Assembly: GCA_002373755.1 (NCBI GenBank)
Contig: DFJU01000012.1
Coordinates: 1 to 15,786, forward strand
Source: Bacteroidales bacterium UBA3663
Lineage (GTDB): Bacteria; Bacteroidota; Bacteroidia; Bacteroidales; UBA3663
Length of the DNA: 15,786 bases
Direction of reading: 5' to 3'
Shown: in pieces, positions 1 through 8,500 of the stretch
How the letters are laid out: each line of letters opens with the position of its first letter
Numbering within the stretch: the stretch's first letter is position 1
The notes under the pieces: generated by a model
Databases searched by the model: none
What the model was told of the DNA's origin: nothing
The model's input: only the letters and a program-made list of their open reading frames with translations
Translations under genes and position numbers: made by a program

Positions 1-410
1 TCGATGCGGTAGTCCTCCATCGCGCTGTAGAGATACTCCTCGACCACGGGGCTCAGGCGGTGGATTTCGTCGATGAAGAGCACATCGTTCTTGTCCAACG
101 ACGTGAGCAGGCCGGCCAGGTCACCCGGCTTGTCGAGCACGGGACCGCTCGTCACCTTGAAGCCCACGCCAAGTTCATTGGCAATGATGTTGCTGAGCGT
201 GGTCTTGCCCAAGCCCGGAGGGCCGTGGAACAACGTATGGTCAAGCGCTTCGCCACGCATTCGGGCGGCCGCCACAAAGATGCGGAGGTTTTCGATGACC
301 TTCTCCTGGCCGGAAAAGTCGTCGAACGAGAGCGGGCGCAGAGCCTTCTCGATTTCCTTCTCCTGGGTGGTGGCGCTGTTGGCCGAACGGATGTCAAAAT
401 CTTCCTGCAT
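1..410 (-). CDS. ruvB: Holliday junction branch-migration helicase RuvB, N-terminal part (cut by window edge)
   Basis: This is the N-terminal 136 codons of RuvB, the AAA+ ring ATPase that drives branch migration of Holliday junctions with RuvA and RuvC in the cytoplasm. Reading the minus strand from the ATG at 410 gives the typical opening, with [13 protein letters not shown] at about residues 23-35, the Walker A motif GPPGLGKTT at 63-71, the Walker B motif LFIDEIHR at 111-118, and SAMEDYRI just before the edge. RuvB is usually about 340 residues, so roughly 200 lie beyond base 1. The reading is open up to the edge with no sign of damage. A Bacteroidota -7 box lies about 20 bases upstream. 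The gene is divergent from the tRNA gene. Family identity is near certain from these motifs. Confidence 0.97.
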   Translation of the reverse strand, partial: MQEDFDIRSANSATTQEKEIEKALRPLSFDDFSGQEKVIENLRIFVAAARMRGEALDHTLFHGPPGLGKTTLSNIIANELGVGFKVTSGPVLDKPGDLAGLLTSLDKNDVLFIDEIHRLSPVVEEYLYSAMEDYRI

Positions 411-429
411 AGTTCAATTTTTTCGGCCG

Positions 430-437
430 CAAAGATA
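430..437 (-). promoter_or_regulatory. Probable ruvB promoter, -7 element
   Basis: On the minus strand this reads TATCTTTG, an exact match to the Bacteroidota -7 consensus TAnnTTTG, 20 bases before the ruvB start codon. I see no good TTTG -33 box at 19-21 bases, so the call rests on the -7 box and its position. Confidence 0.5.
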
Positions 438-508
438 CTCAATTTATATTTAGGAGTGCCATTTTGCCGACAGAAACTTTTCCGTCCGCCATTTTATTCA
501 TGCAAATG

Positions 509-539
509 TTTGCGCCGAACATTTTTTTTAATACCTTTG
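509..539 (+). promoter_or_regulatory. Promoter of the tRNA-Arg gene
   Basis: TTTG at 509-512 and TACCTTTG at 532-539 are separated by exactly 19 bases, matching the Bacteroidota primary-sigma promoter (TTTG-N19-TAnnTTTG). The inferred start near 546 leaves a leader of about 44 bases before the tRNA. That leader holds two hairpins: a T/A stem at 544-563 and GCCC/GGGC at 571-585. No other plus-strand promoter is visible before the gene at 715, so this one may serve it too. Confidence 0.8.
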
Positions 540-589
540 CCGCGCTTTTTTAAATAAAAAAGCACTTGCAGCCCCTCTGAAGGGCATTC

Positions 590-661
590 GTCTGGGTAGT
601 TCAATGGATAGAACGGAGGTTTCCTAAACCTTTGATCTGGGTTCGATTCCCAGCCTGGATA
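590..661 (+). tRNA. tRNA-Arg (anticodon CCT)
   Basis: A 72-base cloverleaf. The acceptor stem is 590-596 with 654-660 (three wobble pairs), the D stem GTTC/GAAC is at 599-602 and 611-614, and the anticodon stem GAGGT/ACCTT is at 616-620 and 628-632. The loop is TTCCTAA with anticodon CCT at 623-625, the variable loop has 4 bases, and the T stem CTGGG/CCCAG flanks loop TTCGATT. The discriminator base is A661 and no 3' CCA is encoded. It reads the arginine codon AGG. The sequence has no visible terminator after it, and the next start codon is 53 bases on. Confidence 0.95.
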
Positions 662-714
662 CAAAGCCGATGACATTCAGCTGAACTCTATCGACAACCT
701 TCTCCAAATCAGTT

Positions 715-3249
715 ATGGCAGAACCCAACGAACTCAACGCGAACCAGAATAACCAAGACGGACAAGACAGCCAGTTCGACATCCATTACTTGCTCAACAC
801 GCTTTGGCGACTCCGCTTCTGGATGGTCGCATCGGTCGCCGTATGCCTTTGCGCCGCCTTCTTCTACCTGAAAACGAAAACCGACACCTACGCCAGCCAG
901 ATGATGATCCTGATCACGACCGACAAGAACGCCGGAATGAGCAACTCGGCGCAGATGTCGTTCATTCAGGACATGACCGGATTCTCGTCGTTCAACAGTC
1001 TGGAGAACGAAAAAGTCATCATCCGCTCAACGCCCGTCGTGCAGAAAGTCGTCGAGGAGCAGGAGCTGAACGTGCGCTACTACGTCGAACACACTTTCCG
1101 CAACGAAGAGACAATGTGCGAGGAAATCAGCATGACCTACATTCCAAGTCCGGCCTACAACGTGAACCGCTTGCCGCACATCCGCATCGACTACGACATC
1201 ATCGACTCGACCAAGATGCGGATTTCGGTGCTCGACTACAGCCGCACACAGTTCCACAACAAGGGCTATGCCATGCGCGACTCGGTCATCTCGTTGCCCG
1301 GCTCGGTCGATCTGTCGATTTATGGCCGACTGCTCTTCACTTTCCGGCCGCGCGCCATCGACCAATATGCCCAAACGGCCGACAAAGACGATGACAGACA
1401 ATTCCGCTACGCGACTCCTGGCAAGCACTACATCATGCTCTATTCGCCGCAAACGCGCGCCCACGAAATCTGCAACGCCATCGCTGTTGACGTCGTGAAC
1501 GAAAGCCGCAAATCGGCTTCGTTCGGCTCGGAAAGCAGCATCCTGAGCATCTCGCTCAGCGACAACCTGCCACAACGCGCCGAGGCCGTGCTGGAGGGCA
1601 TCGTCGAACAATACAACCGCCAGACGAAGGAGTACTACACGATGTCGTACAGCAACACGATGGAGTTCATCCAAAACCGTCTGAACGACCTGAAGACGCA
1701 GCTGTCTGGCGTAGAGGGCAAAATCAAGGATTTCAGCATCGGCAACAACGTCTATGACCTCCAGTCGCAGACGAGTTTCAACCTCAATTCCGACATGCAG
1801 CGACAGCAGCGCGCCCAGGAAATCGACATCCAGATCAGCCTGCTTGAAATGATCTCCAAGGAGCTACGCGAGCAGAAGGAATTCACGACAATCCCGAGCA
1901 ACGTCGGCATTACCGACAACACAATCATCGCGTCGATTTCGGAATACAATCGCCTGTGCGTGGAACGACTGCGCCTGCTGAGCGGTTCGACGGAGAGCAG
2001 CCCCGTTGTCAAGCAGCTTTACCTCCAGCTTGAAGCCCGCCGCGACCTGATTTGCAAGACCATCGAAAACCAGATTTTCATCCTGACTTCGCAGCACGAC
2101 GAACTGATGCAGCAGATTGGCCGCAACAAGAACGAAATGCAACGTCTGCCAACGCAACGCCTTAATCTGGCCGCAATCGAACGCGAGCAGTCGGTCATCG
2201 AGCCGCTCTACGTGCTTTTGCAGAAGAAACGCGAAGAGACGATGCTGGCCATCATCGCCGAACCGGACATTGCACGCATCGTCGAACATTCGGAAAACAA
2301 TTCAGTGTTCATCGGACCGAACAGGCGCAACACATACCTCATGGCGCTGGTTCTGGGTCTGATGATTCCAGTGCTCATCACCTACGCGAGAATGTTCCTG
2401 AAGATGAAAATCGAGACGCCCGACGACATCATCTCGCGCACACAGATTCCCATCCTCGGCATTGTGCCGCTCGGACATGGCCGCATCACGAAAGCGCAGG
2501 AAATCATCGAACAAAAATCGGTCAGCACCACGGCCGAGGTGTTCCGCTCAATACGTTCCAGCCTGACATTCTCCAACGACAAGGTGTTCCAAATCACATC
2601 GAGCATTCCCTCCGAAGGAAAATCGTTCGTGACAACCAATCTGGCGGTTTGCTTTGCATCGCTCGCCAAGAGGACAATCGTTGTCGAGACCGATATGCGC
2701 AAGGGACACCTGCGACGCACATTCGACGTGCCGAACGAGTTCAAGGGCGGCCTTTCGCACTACCTGTCAGGCCAAACCGACAATTGGAAAGAGCAGATCT
2801 ACAAAGTGCCCGGCATCGACGGACTTGACCTCATGCTGAAAGGCACCGTGCCAATCAATCCGAACGAACTGCTGAGCGGCGAACGACTGGAAAAACTGAT
2901 TGAAGAACTTCGCGCTGCCTACGACTACGTGCTGCTCGACTCTCCGCCGCATCTGCTCATCGCCGACCCGATTACGATAAACCGCGTAGTGGATGCAAAC
3001 ATCTACGTGATGCGCTCGGGCGTGAGCGACCTGCGGTTCGTAAACGAGTTGAACATTGCGAAGGCCAACGGCAAGCTCACCAAACCATACATCGTGCTCA
3101 ACGGCCTCGACATGAAGTCGCAGAGCTACTACGGAAGCCGCTACGGCTATGGCTATGGCTACGCTTACGGATATGCCTACGGATATAACGAGCACTCCGA
3201 ACAGAAGCCGTTCTGGACCCGCATCGCCAAACGGATGCGCAAGAGCTGA
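715..3249 (+). CDS. Wzc-like polysaccharide co-polymerase / bacterial tyrosine autokinase
   Basis: An inner-membrane chain-length regulator fused to a cytoplasmic BY-kinase, the type that governs capsule or exopolysaccharide assembly. The 844 residues contain a first membrane helix at about 35-52 and a Wzz-like start of the periplasmic domain (about 55-120). A coiled-coil-rich region (about 315-510) follows, with a G-rich kinase-linker segment and a second helix at about 540-557. The kinase domain has Walker A around IPSEGKS (631-637), Walker A' VVETDMR (656-662) and Walker B YVLLDSPP (738-745). The tail carries ten tyrosines between 805 and 824, mostly alternating with glycine, as in autophosphorylation clusters. 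The large periplasmic domain is usual in Bacteroidota. There is no Wza-type export gene or glycosyltransferase next to it, so its polysaccharide locus must lie elsewhere. The ATG at 715 follows a tRNA gene by 53 bases. Confidence 0.93.
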   Translation: MAEPNELNANQNNQDGQDSQFDIHYLLNTLWRLRFWMVASVAVCLCAAFFYLKTKTDTYASQMMILITTDKNAGMSNSAQMSFIQDMTGFSSFNSLENEKVIIRSTPVVQKVVEEQELNVRYYVEHTFRNEETMCEEISMTYIPSPAYNVNRLPHIRIDYDIIDSTKMRISVLDYSRTQFHNKGYAMRDSVISLPGSVDLSIYGRLLFTFRPRAIDQYAQTADKDDDRQFRYATPGKHYIMLYSPQTRAHEICNAIAVDVVNESRKSASFGSESSILSISLSDNLPQRAEAVLEGIVEQYNRQTKEYYTMSYSNTMEFIQNRLNDLKTQLSGVEGKIKDFSIGNNVYDLQSQTSFNLNSDMQRQQRAQEIDIQISLLEMISKELREQKEFTTIPSNVGITDNTIIASISEYNRLCVERLRLLSGSTESSPVVKQLYLQLEARRDLICKTIENQIFILTSQHDELMQQIGRNKNEMQRLPTQRLNLAAIEREQSVIEPLYVLLQKKREETMLAIIAEPDIARIVEHSENNSVFIGPNRRNTYLMALVLGLMIPVLITYARMFLKMKIETPDDIISRTQIPILGIVPLGHGRITKAQEIIEQKSVSTTAEVFRSIRSSLTFSNDKVFQITSSIPSEGKSFVTTNLAVCFASLAKRTIVVETDMRKGHLRRTFDVPNEFKGGLSHYLSGQTDNWKEQIYKVPGIDGLDLMLKGTVPINPNELLSGERLEKLIEELRAAYDYVLLDSPPHLLIADPITINRVVDANIYVMRSGVSDLRFVNELNIAKANGKLTKPYIVLNGLDMKSQSYYGSRYGYGYGYAYGYAYGYNEHSEQKPFWTRIAKRMRKS
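1406..1414 (+). repeat. GCTACGCGA word, copy in kinase gene
   Basis: Exact nonamer, read in the gene as (C)GC TAC GCG A, so the motif begins at the second codon position. Confidence 0.7.
1863..1871 (+). repeat. GCTACGCGA word, copy in kinase gene
   Basis: Exact nonamer, read in the gene as (GA)G CTA CGC GA, beginning at the third codon position and using the codon CTA. Confidence 0.7.
2382..2389 (+). repeat. CTACGCGA word, copy in kinase gene
   Basis: Exact octamer preceded by C instead of G; read as (AC)C TAC GCG A, at the boundary of the second membrane helix. Confidence 0.65.
3142..3186 (+). repeat. Gly-Tyr codon repeat in the kinase tail
   Basis: From Tyr810 to Tyr824 every second codon is TAT or TAC, separated by Gly or Ala codons. 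At the DNA level it is a degenerate six-base repeat of the type GGCTAT. It encodes the tyrosine cluster expected to be autophosphorylated, and a repeat like this could change length by slippage in steps of two residues. Confidence 0.75.
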
Positions 3250-3251
3250 GC

Positions 3252-3260
3252 GCTACGCGG
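3252..3260 (+). repeat. Near copy (GCTACGCGG) after the kinase stop codon
   Basis: Eight of nine bases match the GCTACGCGA word. It lies three bases after the stop codon at 3249, in the gap before oadB. A second near copy, CTACGCGG on the minus strand, is at 2982-2989. Confidence 0.45.
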
Positions 3261-3328
3261 ATTTTGCATCGGACAAGAGCCATGCAACCATGTTGAAGAG
3301 TAAAAAAATATTCACTTAAAATCAATAA

Positions 3329-4495
3329 ATGGAAACATTAAACTTTCTGCTTGAAAACCTTCAGTTCCTTTGGGGATATACCGGCTTTGCCAATATCTCA
3401 TGGGAGAACGGAGGCAATGTGCTGATGACCATCATCGGCTGTTTCTTCATCTATCTGGCCATTGCCAAGCACTTTGAGCCGATGCTTCTGATTCCTATCG
3501 GATTCGGCATCCTGGTGGGCAACATCCCGTTCCCCGAAGAGGCCGGACTGCGCATTGGCCTCTATGAAGAGGGTTCCGTGTTGAACATCCTCTACGGCGG
3601 TGTGAAACAGGGCTGGTATCCGCCACTCATCTTCCTCGGAATCGGCGCAATGACCGACTTCTCGGCCCTGATTGCCAATCCGAAGCTCGTACTCGTCGGC
3701 GCAGCGGCCCAGTTCGGCATCTTTGCGGCCTATATGATTGCCCTCGCCCTTGGTTTTTCGCCGATGGAGGCCGGTGCAATCGGTATCATCGGCGGTGCTG
3801 ACGGCCCGACGGCCATCTTCTTGTCGAGCAAGCTGGCTCCTCACCTCATGGGCGCCATCGCCGTGGCTGCCTACAGCTACATGGCCCTGATTCCTGTGTT
3901 CCAGCCGCCAATCATGAAGCTGCTGACCACCGAGAAGGAGCGCCGCATCCGCATGAAGGCACCCGATGCCGTATCGAGCCGACAGAAAATCATCTTCCCG
4001 ATTTTGGGTCTGCTGCTCACTACGTGGATTATTCCTTCAGGTCTGCCGCTGTTGGGTATGCTCTTCTTCGGCAACCTGTTGAAGGAGTGCGGCGTGACCC
4101 GTCGATTGGCCGACACTGCCAAGGGTCCGCTCATCGATATCGTGACCATCCTGTTGGGCTTCACCGTAGGCTGCTCGACGCAGGCAAGCTACTTCCTGAC
4201 CACCGAGTCAATCGGCATCTTCGGCCTGGGTGCCTTGTCGTTCATCATCGCAACGGCTTCGGGCGTGCTGTTCGTCAAGTTCTTCAACCTGTTCCTGCCC
4301 GAAGGCAAGAAGATCAACCCGCTCATCGGCAATGCAGGCGTTTCGGCCGTGCCCGATGCAGCACGTATCTCGCAGGATCTGGGCTTGAAGTACGATCCGA
4401 CGAACTACCTGCTGATGCACGCCATGGGTCCGAACGTGGCCGGCGTAATCGGTTCAGCCGTCGCAGCCGGCGTGCTGCTCGCCTTCCTCGGATAA
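3329..4495 (+). CDS. oadB: Na+-translocating decarboxylase beta subunit (OadB/MmdB/GcdB family)
   Basis: The membrane subunit that couples decarboxylation of carboxybiotin to Na+ export in oxaloacetate, methylmalonyl-CoA or glutaconyl-CoA decarboxylases. The 388 residues are almost all hydrophobic helices. Two signature regions are intact: GGADGPTAIF at 155-164, with the conserved membrane Asp158 of the ion path, and NPLIGNAGVSAVP at 330-342. MGPNVAGVIGSAVAAG follows at 366-381. The length and the run to a normal C-terminus indicate a complete gene. The start codon follows an A/T-rich leader and the gap after the kinase gene is 79 bases with no terminator, so co-transcription is possible. The alpha, gamma and biotin-carrier genes that usually sit beside it are absent, so the substrate cannot be told from context. 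Confidence 0.95.
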   Translation: METLNFLLENLQFLWGYTGFANISWENGGNVLMTIIGCFFIYLAIAKHFEPMLLIPIGFGILVGNIPFPEEAGLRIGLYEEGSVLNILYGGVKQGWYPPLIFLGIGAMTDFSALIANPKLVLVGAAAQFGIFAAYMIALALGFSPMEAGAIGIIGGADGPTAIFLSSKLAPHLMGAIAVAAYSYMALIPVFQPPIMKLLTTEKERRIRMKAPDAVSSRQKIIFPILGLLLTTWIIPSGLPLLGMLFFGNLLKECGVTRRLADTAKGPLIDIVTILLGFTVGCSTQASYFLTTESIGIFGLGALSFIIATASGVLFVKFFNLFLPEGKKINPLIGNAGVSAVPDAARISQDLGLKYDPTNYLLMHAMGPNVAGVIGSAVAAGVLLAFLG

Positions 4496-4525
4496 TTCAA
4501 ACGGCATTTAAACGACATTTAAACG

Positions 4526-4565
4526 GCAGAGAGCCCGCACTACGCGAGCTCTCTGCTGTTTTTTT
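4526..4565 (+). terminator. Rho-independent terminator after oadB
   Basis: The arms GCAGAGAGC (4526-4534) and GCTCTCTGC (4548-4556) pair perfectly. An inner CGC/GCG pair extends the stem, and seven T's follow at 4559-4565. The loop contains a copy of the CTACGCGA word. The hairpin lies between convergent genes and may also help stop transcription from the right, though the minus-strand side lacks a clear T run. Confidence 0.85.
4540..4547 (+). repeat. CTACGCGA word inside the oadB terminator loop
   Basis: Exact octamer preceded by A, placed in the apical part of the terminator hairpin; its GCG contributes the inner three-pair stem. Confidence 0.65.
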
Positions 4566-4588
4566 GTGAGGTTATGGCCGATCGATGA

Positions 4589-5374
4589 TCATTCGCCAAT
4601 GATTTCACGCAACTCGGCATTGGAGATTACGACATCGACCGTATCGTCAACGCCTTCTGTCGAATAGCGGTAGCCGAGTCCCTTGCCGGCATCGACAACC
4701 AACTTGAAGAAAAGCCTGTCGGCCGCACCGTCAAGCGATTTGAGCGAATTAACGATGTTTTCCTTCACGCTCACCGCATTGGCCGAAATCATGTTGAAGG
4801 TGGTCAGTTCGCTCACCGATGCGAAATAGAACACCACGTCGCCACAATCCTCCACCTTTGTCATCACAATGCCGGAACCCGTGTCAACAGGCATCTGCGT
4901 ATTGGTCGATGAAATGGCTGCGCTCAATTTGTCGCCGCCCGTAGCCACACCATTTTTCAAGCCCTCCTGCAATTCGGCGGCAGTCACCGTCGTTGCGAAT
5001 TCCTTGCCCGACGTCTTTCCCTTATAGACGTAGCGCACATCGGCCTTGGCATCGATCACCATGTCGATAAATTGCTTCATATCGCCATTCGGGTTCTGGA
5101 ACATAGTCAGAATGTTGTTTTTCACAGACTCCGGATTGGCCGACAAGTTGTCGATGCTGGCATAATCCTCGTCCAACGTGTAGGAATAGACGACGGTGTT
5201 ATCCTCAAAAAAGACGTGCGTCAGCTCAATCGCAAGGCCCAAAGACTGTGGACACTGCGCATCGAGCGAACTGACAACGACCTTCAACTTGCTGTCCGAG
5301 CAACTGCTCATCGAAAACGAAAGGATGCAAACCACAAGAGCCATGAAGACCCGACTAAAAAATTTGTTTTTCAT
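4589..5374 (-). CDS. Predicted lipoprotein with two tandem copies of an uncharacterised domain
   Basis: I do not recognise a named family. The 261 residues begin with a lipoprotein signal peptide (KNKFFSRVF, a hydrophobic stretch, then SMSSC with the lipidated Cys25). The mature part holds two similar domains of about 90 residues, roughly 47-137 and 167-261. Both contain a V-V-Y/F-Y strand near the start, SANPESVKNNI (78-88) matched by SANAVSVKENI (197-207), then a D-x-x-VIDA/VVDAG segment, an R-Y-x-Y strand and a T-V-x-x-AEL/NAEL ending. This indicates an internal duplication. It is expected at the cell envelope facing the periplasm or surface. It has its own likely promoter and is transcribed towards oadB. 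Function is unknown. Confidence 0.85.
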   Translation of the reverse strand: MKNKFFSRVFMALVVCILSFSMSSCSDSKLKVVVSSLDAQCPQSLGLAIELTHVFFEDNTVVYSYTLDEDYASIDNLSANPESVKNNILTMFQNPNGDMKQFIDMVIDAKADVRYVYKGKTSGKEFATTVTAAELQEGLKNGVATGGDKLSAAISSTNTQMPVDTGSGIVMTKVEDCGDVVFYFASVSELTTFNMISANAVSVKENIVNSLKSLDGAADRLFFKLVVDAGKGLGYRYSTEGVDDTVDVVISNAELREIIGE

Positions 5375-5438
5375 AAAAATAATGTTTTTTTTGCGAAACG
5401 CGCCTCATCGGATTGTTTCAGATTGAATAAAATGCGCG

Positions 5439-5446
5439 CAAATGTA
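5439..5446 (-). promoter_or_regulatory. Probable promoter -7 element of the duplicated-domain lipoprotein gene
   Basis: On the minus strand this reads TACATTTG, an exact TAnnTTTG match, 65 bases before the start codon at 5374. A TTTG lies upstream at 5459-5462 but only 12 bases away, too close for a standard -33 box, so the promoter is likely but not certain. Confidence 0.5.
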
Positions 5447-5470
5447 GCATTTTTCACACAAATACGACCA

Positions 5471-5478
5471 CTACGCGA
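5471..5478 (+). repeat. CTACGCGA word upstream of the duplicated-domain lipoprotein promoter
   Basis: Exact octamer in the intergenic DNA, 25 bases upstream of the -7 box at 5439-5446 on the minus strand, that is, about where the -33 contact region would end. Confidence 0.65.
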
Positions 5479-5510
5479 GAAATAATTGCAGAGCTGGCCG
5501 AAAAAGCACG

Positions 5511-5547
5511 AAAAAAAGCGGTCCGAAGCCGAATGACATCGAACCGC
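5511..5547 (-). terminator. Rho-independent terminator of the large outer-membrane protein gene
   Basis: Read on the minus strand, the nine-base arms at 5547-5539 and 5526-5518 pair with one wobble (GCGGTTCGA with TCGGACCGC) and are followed directly by seven T's (5517-5511). It sits about 35 bases after the stop codon of the gene ending at 5582, and separates that gene from the lipoprotein gene downstream. Confidence 0.8.
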
Positions 5548-5581
5548 CGAAAAACCAACATAATATCTATGAACGAGAAAA

Positions 5582-8500
5582 TCAGAATCGTGGGCCACCA
5601 AAACCGCCACCGAAACCGCTGCGCTGGCGTTCCTTCATGGCCGAGCTGCTCTTATAGTTTGCAATCTTGTAGCTGAACGTGAGCATAAAATAGCGCGGCA
5701 TGTAGTTGGTGTAGCTCTGCGTCACCTTGCTGTCGTCCGCGCTACGCGAAAAACCGCTGCGCGTGTTGAGCACGTCGTAGATCTGGAGCTTCACTTCGGC
5801 CTTGTTCTGCTTGAGGAACTTCTTGCCGAACGACATGTTCCACACCAATTCGTCTTCGACCGACGGCATACTGCTGCCGCCATAGTAGGTGTAGGTAAGC
5901 TGCTGTTCGGTGGTGAAATTCTTCCAGAACGTCCAATTCAAGCGGCCAGATGCGGTCTGCGTGAAGTAGTCGTAGTTGTTCGACTGGTTGTTGGCATCCT
6001 TAACCTTCTGGAACGACGGGCTGTATTCGATTGAGAAGTCAAGGTCTTGCGAGATGTTCGATGTGATGTGCGCACGCGGGCTAATCGAGAAGTTGCGCAC
6101 TTTGGTCGTGATGTCGAGCACATCGGTCAAATCGGTCACGCTGTTGTAGTAGAGATGCAACGATGGCGTAACGCTGTAGTTCGTGTTGACCGACAGGTTG
6201 ACGTTCGAGCGGACCAAATCCCAAGGGAAGCCGTAGGTCAAGCCTGCATTGGCATAGCGGTAGCCGCTCATGTTGACCGGACGGCTGAAACGTGCGCCGG
6301 AACGGAGCGTAAGGTTCTGATACTGCTCCTTATCCTTGTCGGACAGATTCTTGACCCAACCCAAATCGACCAAGGCAAGATCGGCGCTTGTGTTGTTGGT
6401 GATATATTGTGTGCCGATGTAGTCCTGCGTGAAGCCATAGCTGCCGAAGAACATGATGTTGGTGGCCATCTCCATATTTGAGTGGATGAAACGGACATTG
6501 ACGCTGTGCGACACCGACTGGTCAAGATTCTTGTTGCCGGTCGAATAGGCCAGTTCGTTGCTCGTATTGACCGACTGTTGCAGGTTGCTGATGCTTGGAG
6601 CCGACGATGACGAGCGATAGTCGATGTTGACCGACGTTCCCTGCACCGGATTCCACTCGAAACGCAGGCGAGGCAGCACGCTGAAATAGCTTTGCGATGT
6701 GGTGTAGTTCGGCGCATCGCCCATCGTGGCCGGATTCCAGTAGAGGTAGTTCTGTTCGCCGTCGAGCAACGATGCCTCGAAGTTGACGCTGGCCATCATG
6801 TTGACATAGTCGTTGCGCAGACGATAGGCCAATTCGCCGCCATGCTTCAGGTTTTTCGAGATGTATTTCGAGCTGTTGGCCGCGTCAACGCTGTCGATTC
6901 GTGTGCGATAGCCATCGGACATGCCACTGAACGCTGTCGCATCCCATCCCTGCAAGTTGTCGTTGTCGCTACGCGAATAATTGAGGTTGTAGCGGGCCGA
7001 CAACTGCGAGTGTTCGCCAATGGCCTCGGTGTACTGCACATTGCCGCCGGCACGCAGGTTGGTGCGCTCGGATGTCGAGTTGAGGAAATTCTGGCCCGAC
7101 TTGACCACAGTGCCCAACTTGACATTGTTCGTCTCGCTGTCGCTGCCCGAAATGGTCGCATTGGCCTCGGCACTCAGCGTGCGGCCTGCGGTGTCGAACT
7201 TATGACGCCACACAAGCGAGCCGCCAGCGTTCCACGATGTGTTTTCTGTTCGCGTAGCCGTGATGCTGCTGTTCTGCAACGAGTCAAGACGACGGGCATC
7301 GTTCCAGAGCAGGACACTGTCCAACTTGGCGCGCCACGTCTGGCTTTCGCTCACGCCGTCCTGGTCGCTGGTCTGATAGTTGAACGACGGACGGAACACG
7401 AATTCGTTGGCATCGTTCGGCTTGTAGTTGATGCGCATGTCGAGGCGATGACTGTAGTTGTGGCTCAGATTCGACGTGTTCGAGATGGTCGAGCGGTCGG
7501 TGTTGATTTCGTCCTGCTTGCTCTCGTTGTCGTACACCGTGCGCAGATTGTTGAAGAAGTAAGAGCCCTGCACCGTCAGCTTGTCGTCCAGATAGCTGTC
7601 GTTGAAATTGAGGCCGAAGGCGTTGGCGCGGCTCACACCTGCGCGACTGCCCATGCGGAATGCCATACGGCCGAAACCGCCGCCCATGCCGCCAGACGAC
7701 ATGAGGTCATCGAACGAGAAATTCTGCTGGTTGACATTGTTGGACATTCCCAACAACGAGATTCTGCGGTCGCCGGAGAAGATGTTCAGGTTGAAGCCGC
7801 CGTTCCAATACATGTTGTTGAGGTCGAAGTTGTTGCCGATGCCGCCATACACCTTGCCGAACACGCCGTTGCGTCGGTACGACTTTGTGGTCAGGTCCAT
7901 TGCCTTGACCGTGTTGCCGTCGTCGAAGCCGGTAAATTCCGACTGGTCGGACTTCTTGTCGAACACGCTGACGCTCTGCACGACCTCGGCTGGAAGGGTC
8001 TTGAGCGCGAGTTTCGGGTCATTCTCGAAGAACGACTTGCCATCGACCAGCACTTTTTCGACCGTTTCGCCCTGCGCCTTAACGCCGTCGCTCGTAACTT
8101 CGATGCCGGGCATCTTGGCCACGAGGTCTTCGGCCGTTGCGCCGTCCTGCACCTTGTAGGCATCGGCGTTATATACAATGGTGTCGCCCACCTGCTTGAC
8201 ACGCTGGCTGCGAGCCACCGATTCGACTTCCTTCAGGTAGGTGGCATCCTCCTCCAACTTGAAAGTTCCGAGTTTTGCACCACGTCCGGGCCAGATGTTG
8301 ACGTCTTTGGTGACCGGCTTGTAACCCACGTAGCTGAACTCAAGCGTGTATTTGCCCGGTCGTTCCACATCGAACTGGAAGTGACCAATCGAGTCGGTGA
8401 TGCCGAACGTTCCTGTACCGCCGTCGGCGCTTGTCACCTTGACGGTTGCGGCAAAAAGAGGCTCCGACGTCTTTGCATCGACAATGGTTCCCTCGGCCGT

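Noticed and set aside
60..557. Plus-strand frames over ruvB
   Set aside because: The minus strand reads as an intact RuvB N-terminus with Walker A and B motifs.
494..676. 60-residue minus-strand open frame across the tRNA gene
   Set aside because: It is a translation of the tRNA complement (a commonly mis-annotated peptide of the YPGWESNPDQ type), not a gene.
4501..4527. Short tandem repeat of an ACGGCATTTAA-like unit
   Set aside because: Only two and a half copies of 11 bases; too small for a CRISPR or functional repeat, and adjacent to a terminator.
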